Shown here one piece after another: positions 11,649 to 22,154 of a stretch of DNA of 64,000 nucleotides. Numbering within the stretch: position 1 is the stretch's first letter; every line of letters starts with the position of its first letter. The notes below the pieces were generated by a model. That model had not been told where the DNA came from, did no database searches, and saw nothing but the letters and a program-made list of their open reading frames with translations. Origin of the DNA: Rhodosorus marinus (taxonomy: Eukaryota > Rhodophyta > Stylonematophyceae > Stylonematales > Stylonemataceae); contig JAMWBK010000007.1 in the NCBI GenBank assembly GCA_029953675.1, positions 2,046,001 through 2,110,000 of the forward strand, written 5' to 3'. Both the position numbers and the translations under genes were made by a program.

Positions 11649-12097
11649 GACAGTGGAATCCATGTAAAATAAAGAAGTTCTATTTAAGTGTTAACCATTA
11701 TCGCTACCTCGGCTCCAGCGGGGGCCTCAGCGTTAGCTTTGACACTGATGTCGACCCTAAACCCATCGGCTAGAATGCCATCATGAAGCTACGATCACAG
11801 CTAGAGTCTTAAGAGTTCTCTGAGGGATTCTCTCAAACAGACTCATTGTCTGATCGCTGATGACGTTGAGGGAAGCTGCTGCTGCTTGTTCAAGCCGTGG
11901 ATGCTGCGGTGTGTATAGGTTGAACCATGTGACCTGCTACGTGGACTCTATGAGTAAGCAGTTGTGTTTATGTCTTCAAGGGTACGAGAGTCGACATCAA
12001 GCCCCTCTCGAGTGGTTAGAAAGCCAGTCAACAAGCTGGTGTAGACGTGATTGGAAAGAGGGTGGGTTCTGGATGGTAGTGAGTAGTGTGAACTAGG
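11649..12097. other. Intergenic before ATP12
   Basis: About 450 bp with no supportable gene. A 78-codon reading frame (11860-12096) ends just before the ATP12 start, but it is Cys-rich without motif and is treated as leader sequence. Confidence 0.45.
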
Positions 12098-13019
12098 ATG
12101 AGATCAGTGAATGGGTTAAGGAGATTTTTGTCTTTCGAATCTAGGCGATGGACGTCTTCGTCGTCGTCTGCGGCGGATTCAGAGCATCATCGAATAGCTC
12201 GATTTGCGGATTCGACAGGGCTCGGGCCGAAGAGGTTTTACAAGAATGCGGACGTGGACGCTTTGAAGCAAGGCTTGGGCTTTGTAGTTCGATTGGATAA
12301 AAAGGATTTAAGAACACCTCAGAGAAAAGCCTTGGCGGCTCCGAGCAAGGCTCTGGCGGTGGCTGTAGCTGCGGAATGGGATTGCCAGGGCGCCAGGGTG
12401 AGACCGTCATCGATGCCGGTTTATCAGCTTTTGGTGAACGCGCTGGATATTGTACCTTTTAACAGAGATAGCTCGACCCAGTCTTTGCTGAGGTATATCG
12501 ATACCGATACGGTGTGCTACAGAACTACGTATCCCATGTCGCTTGCGGAGGAGCAGGAACGATTGTGGGATCCAGTTGTTAAATACGTTCACGAAAAGTA
12601 CCAGATCAGCCTTCAAACAACAAAGGAGCTCACTGGGGTGGATCAAGCTCCGGAGGCCAAGACCAAGCTCAACAAATTGTTGACTGAACTCGACGATATT
12701 CGGTTTGCAGCGATGGAATCGGCTGTTGCGACCAGCAAGTCTTTTGCTATCGGATTGGCCCTGTTAGACGGCTTCCTCAACGCTGATCAAGCTGTAAGTC
12801 TCTACTGCAATCCTTACTTTGCAACACTGCTCTCCACGCTGACCCAAACGTCACCCGTATTCTCCAAGCCAGCTCGAAGCCGCCCGATGCGATGAGGAAT
12901 TTCAAGCCAGAGTCTGGGGCGAAGTTGAAGGTGGACACGACATGGACAGCGCTGATTGTCGCGTTAGACTCGCCGCAGCGTCAACAGTGTTCAGAACCTC
13001 CAAAGGAGTGCAGGACTAG
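12098..13019 (+). CDS. ATP12: ATP12-type mitochondrial F1-ATPase assembly factor
   Basis: Chaperone that binds the F1 alpha subunit in the mitochondrial matrix during ATP synthase assembly (ATPAF2 in animals). Two exons, 12098-12793 and 12873-13019, both in phase 0, giving 280 residues, the usual length. The N-terminus (MRSVNGLRRFLSFESRRWTS) is Arg/Ser-rich with no acidic residue before residue 14, like a mitochondrial presequence. Core motifs: KRFYKNADVD, VRLDKKDLRTPQRKAL, AVAAEWDCQG, DTDTVCYR and EEQERLWDPV. The second exon carries the family hallmark EEFQARVWGEVEGGHD. The gene stands next to SDHAF3, another respiratory-complex assembly factor, about 1.7 kb downstream on the same strand. 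Confidence 0.95.
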
Positions 13020-13607
13020 TCCTCCATGACAATAAGCAGCCACCGAAAAACGTACGCCTGGCTGGATTTCTTCGTCACGCAGGCGAACTCAGAGTTGAGG
13101 CCACGTTCTATCCTTTGAACAAACATCAGTGGCCAAGAGGGAATCAACTGATACGATCTGAGGCGGAGTCCTCAGCGATTCTTTTTCCTAGCATGCTGTG
13201 CTGTACCTAACTGATGACTGGCGCTGAGCGCTGAGTAAACATGTACCCCGTTTCTCGGCTGCTTCAAACTGTGTACACTAGGTTCGTTTCTTCTTATTCG
13301 ATGCCTCCGGTATCCTCTCAGACTTACGCAAACGAACGAATGATCACCAATTTTGTGAAATTTTCTCCTCATAAAAAAAAGCCCAATATCGGGGTGTAGC
13401 TGGGGCCCGGATGGTTGCTATATGGCTCTCCGCAAACCCGTTGTCTGCCGAGCTGCTGTCGATACTCATTTGCTTTGCTCCTGCAAGATTCAGCGATGTT
13501 CTCCAACAAATTTTCCCTATCATGAGCATAGAACCCTAGAGAGAATTGGCCAAACCCCAACCGTAACGATCCTGGGCCAGCAGATAGTTTCCAAAAATCC
13601 TGAGGAA
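13020..13607. other. Intergenic downstream of ATP12
   Basis: No coding signal. The last 30 bases (about 13580-13606) match the tail of the downstream ~200-bp repeat unit, so the array may extend a little to the left. Confidence 0.45.
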
Positions 13608-14198
13608 TAGAAAACCCAGCGTTTCAGAGGACGAGACACTGTCTTCCATCTGAAAAACCGGGTATGTCTGCCACCTGAAGAAGTAACGTCCGTTGCCCCG
13701 CATCACGATACCCTCCGAGCAAGGTTGGCGAAGTCCTACTTTGCGGCTGCGGTACACAACACTCTGAGGTGGGTAACGAGCGGTGGCAGCTTTCTAAACT
13801 CCGGGCGACTAGAAAACCCAGCGTTTCAGAGGACGATGTACCCTCTTCTATCTACAAAACCAGGTGCGTCTCCAACCTGAAGAAGGAACGTCCTCTCTTG
13901 GCCCTCGTCACCGTCCCCCACTGAGCAACGTTGGAGGGTCCTACTGCTGGCTTTGGGTGGCAAGGCGGGTAACGAGCCGTTGCAACTTTCGAAAATCCGG
14001 AGGACTAGAAAGCCCAGCGTTTCAGAGGATGTCACACCCTCCTCTACCTACAAAACAGGGTACGTCTCCCACCTGAAGAAGTAAACGTCCTTTCGTCGTC
14101 ATCACCTCACCTTCTGAGCAAGGTTGGTAACTAGTTCCGTGTTGCGGCGCATACACTCTCCAAGGTGGGTAACGAGCCCCGAGACAGCTTTGAGGACC
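13608..14198. repeat. Three imperfect tandem copies of a ~200-bp unit
   Basis: Copies at about 13608-13809, 13810-14005 and 14006-14198. Each opens with TAGAAA(A/G)CCCAGCGTTTCAGA. Each continues with an ACCTGAAGAAG block, a GAGCAA(G/C)GTTGG block and GGGTAACGAGC near the end. The first two copies differ at many positions, so this is an old array. No conserved reading frame runs through all three. Confidence 0.88.
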
Positions 14199-14676
14199 TC
14201 TGTTCATAGTGAACTTCAAATATGGTGGGGAAAGGAAGGTCGATCTTGCTTCACAAGACGAATGAGATTCGACTCACGTGACATCCTCTTCGTAAGCTTG
14301 GAAAATATCTTCAAGGCACGGCGCCTGGCACAAAAGTGCCTCAGGATCGTCGTTTTCACTATCGCCATGAGGCATCTTAACCTCTGCGCGGAAATGCCGC
14401 GCCAAGCTGCCTGCCCACATAGCGCCCTCGTCTTGTTAACATCTGTGTAACCTTGTAACCTTGTGTCATCAAAGCATTGGGTCATCTGGTTTTTGGTTTG
14501 GAGACGAAGCTGAGCGCTCAGCCGCTGGAAGCACCATCTTGTTTCTTTTCTGTGAAACTGCTCATCGAAGCTCTTCATCTAGCTTTTTTGGTTTGGAAAA
14601 GAAAGCTGAGCACTTAGACGCAGGAAGCACCGTCTCGCTTCTGTTGTTTTGCGTTTTGTTGGTGTTAAGAGGAAGA
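14199..14676. other. Leader region of SDHAF3 with a short duplicated segment
   Basis: Contains two similar segments about 96 bp apart, starting near 14491 and 14587 (TTTTGGTTTGGA, then AAGCTGAGC, GGAAGCACC, TTCT). No ORF with coding character was seen on either strand. Confidence 0.5.
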
Positions 14677-15346
14677 ATGAGTTCTTCTGCTGTGACGAAG
14701 AATACTGCTGCAGTTAAATTGTATAGAGATATTCTCCGACTACACCGGCAGAAGACGGAAGGAGTTAATAGGCAGGTGGCGGACATCGTAAGAACCTGAA
14801 CTTCTGGCTCGAGTGTAGGATTGATGCATACCCCGTTCGTTCTTACTTACCTGGACCTCCTCCCTGTTTGTGTGTTTGCTTTGTTGCTGTGTACCCTCGT
14901 GTCATCATGTGAGCAGTTTGTGAAGTATGAGTTTAAGCTTCACAAGGAAGCAAAAGAAGAGTTTGTGAATGATTTTCTCAAGCAATGGACGGACTATAGG
15001 AATGAGCTCGCCGAGAGGAGGACGGTAGGCTATGCATGTTTGTGCATTTATTGCCGCTTATTATATATATTTTGCTGTCAGCTAGCGAGAGTTAATTCTG
15101 AACATGGAGCCACTCCCATTGTTGCAACACGCTCTTCCACAGCTTGAGTCAATGGCCAGGAGCATAAGCGCAGCGGAGATCGCGATGTTGTCAGACGAGC
15201 AGTTAGATGCCATCGACGAGCTAAAAAGGGCGACGGAGAAAGCAATCAATCACATAGAAACCGATGGAAACGTTACAGATGCGGAAGAACCGGCAAAGCA
15301 TCCCTCCAAGCCACCGTTCGAGTCCGAGACAATTAGTCGCCAATAA
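14677..15346 (+). CDS. SDHAF3: SDHAF3/ACN9-type succinate dehydrogenase assembly factor (LYR protein)
   Basis: Small mitochondrial LYR-motif protein that helps mature the iron-sulfur subunit of complex II. Exons 14677-14787, 14917-15024 and 15086-15346, all in phase 0; 159 residues. Exon 1 has the LYR signature in AAVKLYRDILRLHR. Exon 2 has the ACN9 core FVKYEFKLHKEAKEEF followed by FLKQWTDYRNEL. Exon 3 has MLSDEQLDAIDELKRATEKA, matching the C-terminal helix of the family, then a tail of about 25 residues that is longer than in yeast or human. The third exon is spliced at 15086 so that RELILN precedes the internal ATG at 15104. The gene is convergent with DPH1, 139 bp away. Confidence 0.88.
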
Positions 15347-15485
15347 CTACCTATGCAAATACTTAAAAGGAGGCAAACGCAGAGCTGATCAAATGCAGTG
15401 GTATCGACTACACTTGAGACGATCTCATAATGCCGACTCGAGCACTCAGAAATATCGAGCCCCACTCATAAAACGCCTTTGCGGG

Positions 15486-17045
15486 CTACTTCACGCCTTC
15501 CCTGATTGTCCGGCTGGGTTTGACCGTCTCCGATTCTGGTTTAAAATAGTTTGACCATTCCCCACCTCCCTTCGCGTAGTAATCCATTGGATACTGGCTC
15601 CTCCATTCGACTTTGCCGAGGGCGACATAAGCCTCATACGGCGTAAGCAACGGCTTGGAGAATGCCATTCCCCAGTCAATACTCAACCTTGGGCAAGCGA
15701 TTTGTATCCAAGCCTCAACACGCCCCTCCATCAGCTTCAGCTTCGCTGGCTGAAGCTCCGAGAGAAGAACAACCATATACTCCTTCTCAGCGGCGTTCAA
15801 CGCCGCTTTGATTCTATTCACGATTGCTAGCTATCATTTAGAAGATTATTGCTTTGAGTAAGTATTGCTTTCAACGTGATATGACCAGCAGAGTTTTCTT
15901 CTTAGGATTCTCAGTTCCTTACAGATCCTTGTCTTCCTAGAGTGCCCAGGATAACTCCGAAGCGCTTCGCAGATTTTGCGTTTACGATGGTGCTCAGGCG
16001 ATTTCGCATCATAAGCTCGTGGCCGTACTCCTCGACAGTGAAAGCCTTTGAGTAAGGGTCGTACCTGCTCAAGCGAAAGAATGACAAGCCGAGAAGCCAG
16101 TCAGGGTCACTAGTACCGCGAAAATGAGGCCGAGGTACAGACAGCGCTTACTTGTAAGCTTTGACTGTTGGATTCGCAATCATCACGGATTCAAGATGAA
16201 ATCGGCCGTCTGCAATGTACACTAGAACGTCAACATCTCCAAGCTGAGGAGCGGTACAGCCCAAGAGTTCACCTGGGGACAACGGCCTGGCCTTGGGCAC
16301 TATAATCTCCAGGAAGTCGTCTATTAGCTCTGATTTCAGAGCTTGGATTGTTGCTACAAACTGGATTGTGCCTAATAGAGCCAGTTTCGTGCCCTTCTCG
16401 AACTCCTTTGTGAGAACAAGCACTCCTGGTGAGAGGAAAACTCGGGCAATTTCGTTCTGCTGTGGCCAACGAACCTCTCTTATGCAGTCGAGAAGATGCT
16501 TGGGGTCGAAATGGATCTCGACGAATACATAGAGCATCGGAATCTTACAGCTCTGGACCGGAACAAGACAGGAATGTCCGTAGTGTACCAAAAAATCGCA
16601 TCCAAGAGCGGATGCTGAAAAGTCATCAACGCAGCAGGCGCCGTATGTGACATCGCCAAGGACAATTACGTCGGGTCCGTTACAATGCTTTTTAAGAACG
16701 TCTCCAATCACACTGGCGTACATAAGCAGACCTTCAGGCATCTGAAGTGCTACCTTCTTCGCTCCGGCTCGTCGAACCCTCCATACTGTTTTGAAGAGCT
16801 GTCCGATCACACAGAAAAAGAAACAAAACGCTTCACGTCAACCAAAATGGAAACTTAAATGCCGTATTTCTTCCTTGACCACACGTGCAAACCTCAAAGT
16901 TGTAGTTGCTCGGAAGAGCAGCGACGTCGCGCACCAGTACCTGGTCCTGTAGTATCTCCTCCGGAACACCTGTAGATACACCTCCACGCGGTACTCGCGG
17001 AGGCTTTTTCGGTTCTAGAACAGACTTTCCAACGTCGCTTTGCAT
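15486..17045 (-). CDS. DPH1: DPH1 diphthamide-synthesis radical enzyme subunit
   Basis: Catalyses the first step of diphthamide synthesis on elongation factor 2 (3-amino-3-carboxypropyl transfer from AdoMet), as a complex with DPH2. Minus-strand exons 17045-16893, 16798-16152, 16064-15923 and 15830-15486; phases fit; 428 residues, typical length. Markers in order: IPEEIL-like [28 protein letters not shown] across the first junction, [44 protein letters not shown] and [10 protein letters not shown], then [12 protein letters not shown]. The cysteines in GACCVDD, LGCTAP and ACPRLSIDW are the three that hold the [4Fe-4S] cluster in this family. The in-frame TAG just upstream of 17045 fixes that ATG as the start unless a non-coding exon precedes. 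Confidence 0.96.
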
Positions 17046-17898
17046 TTTCGCTCGTACTTTATCAACGATGGACTCCTCCTATCCACCTAAAGTGAGCGCT
17101 CGAAACTCCCGGTTCATCGAACACCGCTGGAATGTATATTGATATTGTCCGCCATGGAACGACGGGGTTTGGCACCAGCGTGGTGGTTCTCTGCTAACTG
17201 AGACTCTGTACATCAGCACGTTGGGTGCGACACACAAAGCACAGCTGTACGTAATTTTGGTAGATAGAATCCTACAGTTCAACAAGCGATCTGCAACGGT
17301 GCCTATGCTCTAACAACTTTGTTGAGGAGATGGGCTTGTTTGGCGGTCGGAACCCCCGGATTGATCTTTCTTCGTGAGGCCGCATTGACTACCACGACGA
17401 CCTCTGTATGCAGATTTGGAACATGTTTCGGAGCTAGAGCCGTTCACAGTAGGCCTCTGGCGCTGAATACATTCAACCAGCTGCAGATGTAAGCCAGCAC
17501 GTACATGGGTATCGCCGCGCGGATCAGGGGCCCACCAGTGGACAATTTATGGTTAAGGCAACTTCTGATGGACACGTGCCCAGCTGCGTCTCGGCCCAGG
17601 TATGCTTCTACAACGTCGAGACCACATAAACCGAGCGCGTCGTCTGTCCTCTACACCACCCGAGCGCCAATGCGCTGCTGATTTGACGCTGCGATTCTGT
17701 TTGTTTCTCTATACTTGCTGGATTTTATATATGCAGGATGCCGAACTTCGGATATCTTATTTGCATACGGATGAGTACCGTTGTCATCATCGTTCTAAGG
17801 CTGAAGCCTGACATGTTTCTTTTTGGGGTTGGTAAACCTGAAACTAGTAGGAGTTCCTCACATCTTGCTTTCGGAACAGTTGTGGTGACGTCATTTGC
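17046..17898. other. Intergenic between DPH1 start and PfkB kinase 3' end
   Basis: About 850 bp. Short reading frames are present (for example 17602-17811) but none has family resemblance, a good start or phase-compatible partners. It must contain the DPH1 promoter (minus strand). Confidence 0.45.
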
Positions 17899-19114
17899 TC
17901 ATGCACTCTCGACCTGCTGCTCATCCACTTCGTCTGCTGGTGTGAGTACTCCGCCTCGGTCTGGGACTGTCACGCTTGCTCTTCTACGCTTTACTTTCAA
18001 CGCCAAATCCCGCAGCGCGTCGTAGTATTGCTCGTGAATCTTATCCTTAGCATGAAGCCACATCTCCTTCCGTGTAGGGGCCAGCGTCGAGTTTGCCATG
18101 CAACAGATTGCCCCACAAGCCGAAGCATGCTCAGCTAGCAATCTCAGCTCCGACTCTTCCGTAGGAATCTTGTTGTAGTTTGCATACAACGAAGCCAAAA
18201 GCCCTCCGAAGAAGGCGTCGCCAGCCCCTAGAGTGTTCACAATTTTTCCCGCTGGAGGTACTGCCGGCAGCGACATGGGCTTCTTCATCCCTTGCGCGAA
18301 CAGCTCCGACCCAGCGGCCCCGTCGGTGATGACAACCAGTTTAGCACCAGTAAGGGATCTCAGCCTTACGCAAGTATTAGCCTGCCCAACCAACTACATC
18401 GTGGAAAGAGATATATTCAGCGTTGAGAAGAAAGCGTAGAACGTTTGCAACTGTGAAGCTTAGCATTGAGCGTACATCCCATGCGGCGGTGCGACTAGCT
18501 TTGATGACATCCGCATTCTCCAAAATGCCAATCAGCTCGTTCTCGTTGCCGAGCTTATTTTTTCCCCCAACGACGTCGGAAGCTGGCATGTCAAAGTCCA
18601 GCGCAGTTGTAACATTGCTTCGCCTCGCCTTCGAAATGTATTTCCAAACGGTCTGCAGGCTGAACTGATGGATCTCCGACGAAACCATTGCACAGTTAGA
18701 TACAGAGCCCAGCCATTGTGGAACTCCTATCAGTCTGCCGCGCTTCGGTTCTGCAAACATGACCACAGTCCTTTCGCCAGCTGTTTGTGGGACGAACACA
18801 TAGCTCTCCGAAGTATGGTGATTCAAGGATTGGTACAAGTACGAGCAGTCAATGCCGCGCTTCCTGAGCTCGTCGACGATCATATCTGCTGAGCTATCTT
18901 TTCCGACTGTCCCAACTAGACCCGCCGGGACACCAAGCGCGGACGCCCAACTCAAATGGTTTAGGGTTACGCCGCCTACAGTTTTCTCTGCTTTGGAAGG
19001 TGAACTGAGGAAGAACGTCTTCTGCCCGTACCGAGGTCCAGCACTTACAGGAAAGTTGTGGTCGACGACACACGATCCAAGGCCCATAAGACCGTTTACC
19101 AGCCTCTTCTTCAT
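17899..19114 (-). CDS. PfkB-family carbohydrate/nucleoside kinase (adenosine-kinase-like)
   Basis: ATP-dependent small-molecule kinase of the ribokinase/PfkB fold. Two exons, 19114-18476 and 18381-17899, both phase 0, 373 residues. The intron (18475-18382) removes a stretch that stays open in the exon 1 frame, so naive ORF calling extends exon 1 wrongly. Evidence: N-terminal MGLGSCVVDHNFPV, the first PfkB region GGVTLNHLSWASALG with GKDSSADMIVDELRKRGI, then SRTAAWD joining ANTCVRLRSLTG, VVITDGAAGSELF, and the ATP/anion-hole signature NTLGAGDAFFGG with the catalytic Asp in GAGD. Substrate is not readable; adenosine kinase, ribokinase and fructokinase relatives share all of these. The tail of about 20 residues after RRRASV is unique-looking. 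Confidence 0.88.
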
Positions 19115-19943
19115 TACACAAATCACACTGAATACAGCCGGAAAAACCAAAAAAATGAAGGGAGGAAAGCACGCTTGCTACGCCTGCATAAAATCCACAC
19201 CAGCAAATTAAAAAATAAATTGCACTAAATCAAGGACACTCTATACCTCAGTGCCGTCCAATCTCTCCTTCACATGCATCCTGATCCCTTCTCTCTCTAC
19301 CTCCTCCTTACTTCCCATCTTCTCACTTCATATATACAAATTTAACGCCGCGTTATCCATCAATGACAGTTGAAAGAAGACGCCATGTAGAGGTCCGATA
19401 TTAAATCATGATTATAAAAACAAATTATGAACATATCCAGAAAGCCCGAACGAGATCGACGTCACCCATCATCCCCGATTGACAAGTGACAACCCACCCG
19501 CCCGGAAACAAATCAACATTTGGATGGGGTGGTAACATTCGCCATTAGTTTTGGCCCGATGAATGGTTCAAGCAAAAACAAATTAACGAAAAAAAAGTTG
19601 AATTGAGATTGGAAGCGCGTTATATATCGGATGGGTGACGTTTTGAGAGAGTTAGATATCATGTGATGACGTGTGACAGTTTTGATGGGGTTTGGAATGA
19701 GGTGAAAAAAATAATTTGGACGGTAGTGGTGGTGGTGGAGGAGGAGGAGGTAGGAACGCGGCATAGACGAACGAGAACGGGACGGGGAATGATGAAGATA
19801 CGAGAAGCGAAAATCGGCAACAGTTTGACGTCAAGTAGTCGCGGAAGTCCCAAAAAAATGTTTGAAAAAAGTCAAGGAGAATAAGACAAGGAGAAACATG
19901 GGTTAGGTAGTTGCTTGGAAGATTGTGTACGTTATGGAATCCC
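19115..19943. other. Intergenic between PfkB kinase and MYND protein
   Basis: About 830 bp. 19115-19330 is C/T-rich on plus (G-rich in the kinase sense, its likely leader), followed by AT-rich sequence with TATATA near 19330. A GGTGGTGGAGGAGGAGG purine/G tract lies at 19729-19750. No gene seen. Confidence 0.45.
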
Positions 19944-21356
19944 TTACGTTTGAAGCAACGCGGATATTAGCTGTGTCATCCATTCGAGCTCTTCTGGGGT
20001 TGGTCTCACCACCCGCGGGGGTAGCATGGGAGAGCCCTGTATGCTCACGAAAATTAGCGGAAACTTTGAGCTTTGGGCATCCCAGAACTTATTCACCTCT
20101 GCATACTCAAGATCGTCAAACGGAACAGCAGATGGGTCTAGGAATACCATCGTCTGCTCACGCTTGTTCCACACTTCTCGGGTTACCTGGTTAGATAGCA
20201 CACAGTTTGTTAATCTTTAAATGTAATGGACACCCCTCTGTTCTTTCAGTACATAGAAAAGTAGGGCTTACGTGCTCCAATTTACTAGGATCTTCACATT
20301 CATATTGGTGCTGATTCCAGTTACCCCGCTGACACTCTTGATCACAGTAGAATAACGTTCTACATCCTGTGCATCGGAAAGTCTCGGCTGTGGGCTCCTT
20401 GCCACAGTTTCCGCAAAGCATATCTGAAAGTAACAAAGGCGAACGACAACATTCTCTCAAGCTCAACGGCAGAGCTCTCAGCTACAAGCACAAGAAGACG
20501 TCGTGGGGACTCACTAGCTTCGATATCCTTCTCAACGTCATAGGTGCCGCTAGCTCTAGCATACTTTCGACGTAGCGCCTGGATGGAACCCATAACTGCC
20601 ACTCCGTAAGTGCGATCAGAAGATCCGAGCACTGTCACATATCTCTTTTCTCCCCTTCGATCATGGAAAAAGGGAATTCTATAAGTTTCCAAATCACCAT
20701 CAGGCGTACGGAACACTTTTGCTAGTGCAAACTAACCCTTTCAACCATTCCGCCTCGATCGCGCAAACCTCATCTATCCTGCGCCAGGGGTTGCTACTAT
20801 AAAAATCCTTGCAAGCTGAGAAATATTGTTCCAATGCATGTCTCTGGATGCCAACTCCCTTGTGGACTCCTGGGCGTTCAGCCGCATCTCCACGAGATGC
20901 CCTTCCCCGTTCGATGAGTTTGTTTGAGAACTTGGTGATGTAGTCCTCCACACCCGTTGCCTCGGTGAGTTTGACGACTTCGATACCGATTGAAACAAGG
21001 GGTTCGCGGCAGTATTCCAGCAGTTTCTCATCTATAAAGGAGATCTGAACTGGTCTTTGTAGCTTTTCATCCTCGGCAGGATCAACCATCTGCTTAAGGA
21101 GCATATACAGCGCATCGATGGGATTCGGGTAGGTTCCAACTGGGGATGCCAACAAATTCGTAATTACGTTTCCACGCGGGTACAACTCCATCACCAACAT
21201 TGAGTACGGGCGCTCTGCTCTGTCTTGCTCATCGTCCCAAACCCAGAGCCGTAGCCTCTTCACTCCGAACTGCCAAGCCATGCGCGGGGTCTGAGGTAGC
21301 GCACGAGCTTTCTTCAGCATAGCGGGGATCTGAGCTTCGTTTTTTTTGGCGGTCAT
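19944..21356 (-). CDS. MYND zinc-finger protein with an N-terminal domain of unknown function
   Basis: Function unknown. Minus-strand pieces: exon 1 from ATG 21356 to about 20735, exon 2 about 20715-20515, exon 3 20423-20272, exon 4 20186-19944. The first part (AWQFGVKRLRLWVWDDEQDR, PYPNPIDALYMLL-like stretch, SFIDEKLLEYCREPL, FYSSNPWRRIDE) resembles the DUF6930-type module found in bacterial and algal proteins of unknown role; I am moderately sure. Exon 3 is a clear MYND finger: CGNCGKEP, CTGCRTLFYCDQECQ, W, HQYEC, a zinc-binding protein-interaction domain. The C-terminus (PRVVRPTPEELEWMTQLI) is conserved-looking. The exon 1 to exon 2 join is not resolved: the reading frame shifts between 20735 and 20700 and no ordinary short intron keeps the PWRRIDE segment. 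A GTAAGG at 19945 could also splice to a further exon. Confidence 0.75.
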
Positions 21357-22154
21357 CTTTCTCGACGCTTGACACAATCAGCAAAAACCAGAAAAACCTC
21401 TTCGACGAGAAACCAGCAACATTAAACTCTGCTAGAAACTCAGACCACGTACTTCATCAACTCCGTAGCTTCATGAGCTCACGCTTGCATCGGCCTCGAA
21501 GACAGGAAATGGTACGTCCCACGGTGCGGTCGTCCTCAGGTGCGACGGGACCGCAAATTCCGGAGTGATCGATTTTTGATCTCCAGCATGTTTGCCGTGA
21601 GTGGTTAACCTCGAGTATAATGATAGCGACCTGGTACGAGCGTTACTTATGCTGGGTCGTTGCAAAGTTCGTCCGGTGAACGCACCACTCCGGAGGTCCT
21701 GGGCGCTGCTCGACGTGGTCAACAAACTGGAGCCGGCAATCACGAACAAGCAGTATCTTCCACGTGTTTCTTTGCCAATGGGGTTGGCCCTGGGTGAGCC
21801 ATGGGTCTTTTCCTATCACTGGCTATCTGCATAGTTTGTGCTGATAAGTGGGTAGTCTCTTCACAGCCCCTGACAAAGGACTGCGGCCAATTTCAAGCAG
21901 CGAATGGGCAAACACTCGGGCTGCGATTCTGCCCGCGAGGACAATTTCCGTTCTCGAATGAAGATCACGGCATCCGAAGCCGGTGATCAGTTGGTGCCAA
22001 ATGGCGGGTACAATAATAAGATTAGTTTAGAACGAAAAAAAAGTTGATGGACCATTTGGCGACGGGGCCACCGCGACCGAACCCGTTGCCGTTCTGAAGA
22101 GGTAGTCATGGATCAACTCCACTAGCAGCTCTCTACCTCGGTCTACGTGCTTCA
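21357..22154. other. Intergenic between MYND protein and SLC35E3-like gene
   Basis: About 800 bp. A minus-strand frame (21471-21749) and a plus-strand frame (21601-21834) overlap here; neither has an ATG-led, family-like product that I can defend. Promoter of the MYND gene (minus) is expected at its left side. Confidence 0.4.

Noticed and set aside
14216-14578. 120-codon minus-strand frame
   Set aside because: Starts with a non-ATG-quality context, overlaps a duplicated non-coding segment and shows no motif.
21471-21840. Minus-strand frame ending in TAPWDVPFPVFEADAS
   Set aside because: The tail looks protein-like, but there is no ATG in frame, no acceptor I could defend and no recognised family; evidence too thin for a gene call.
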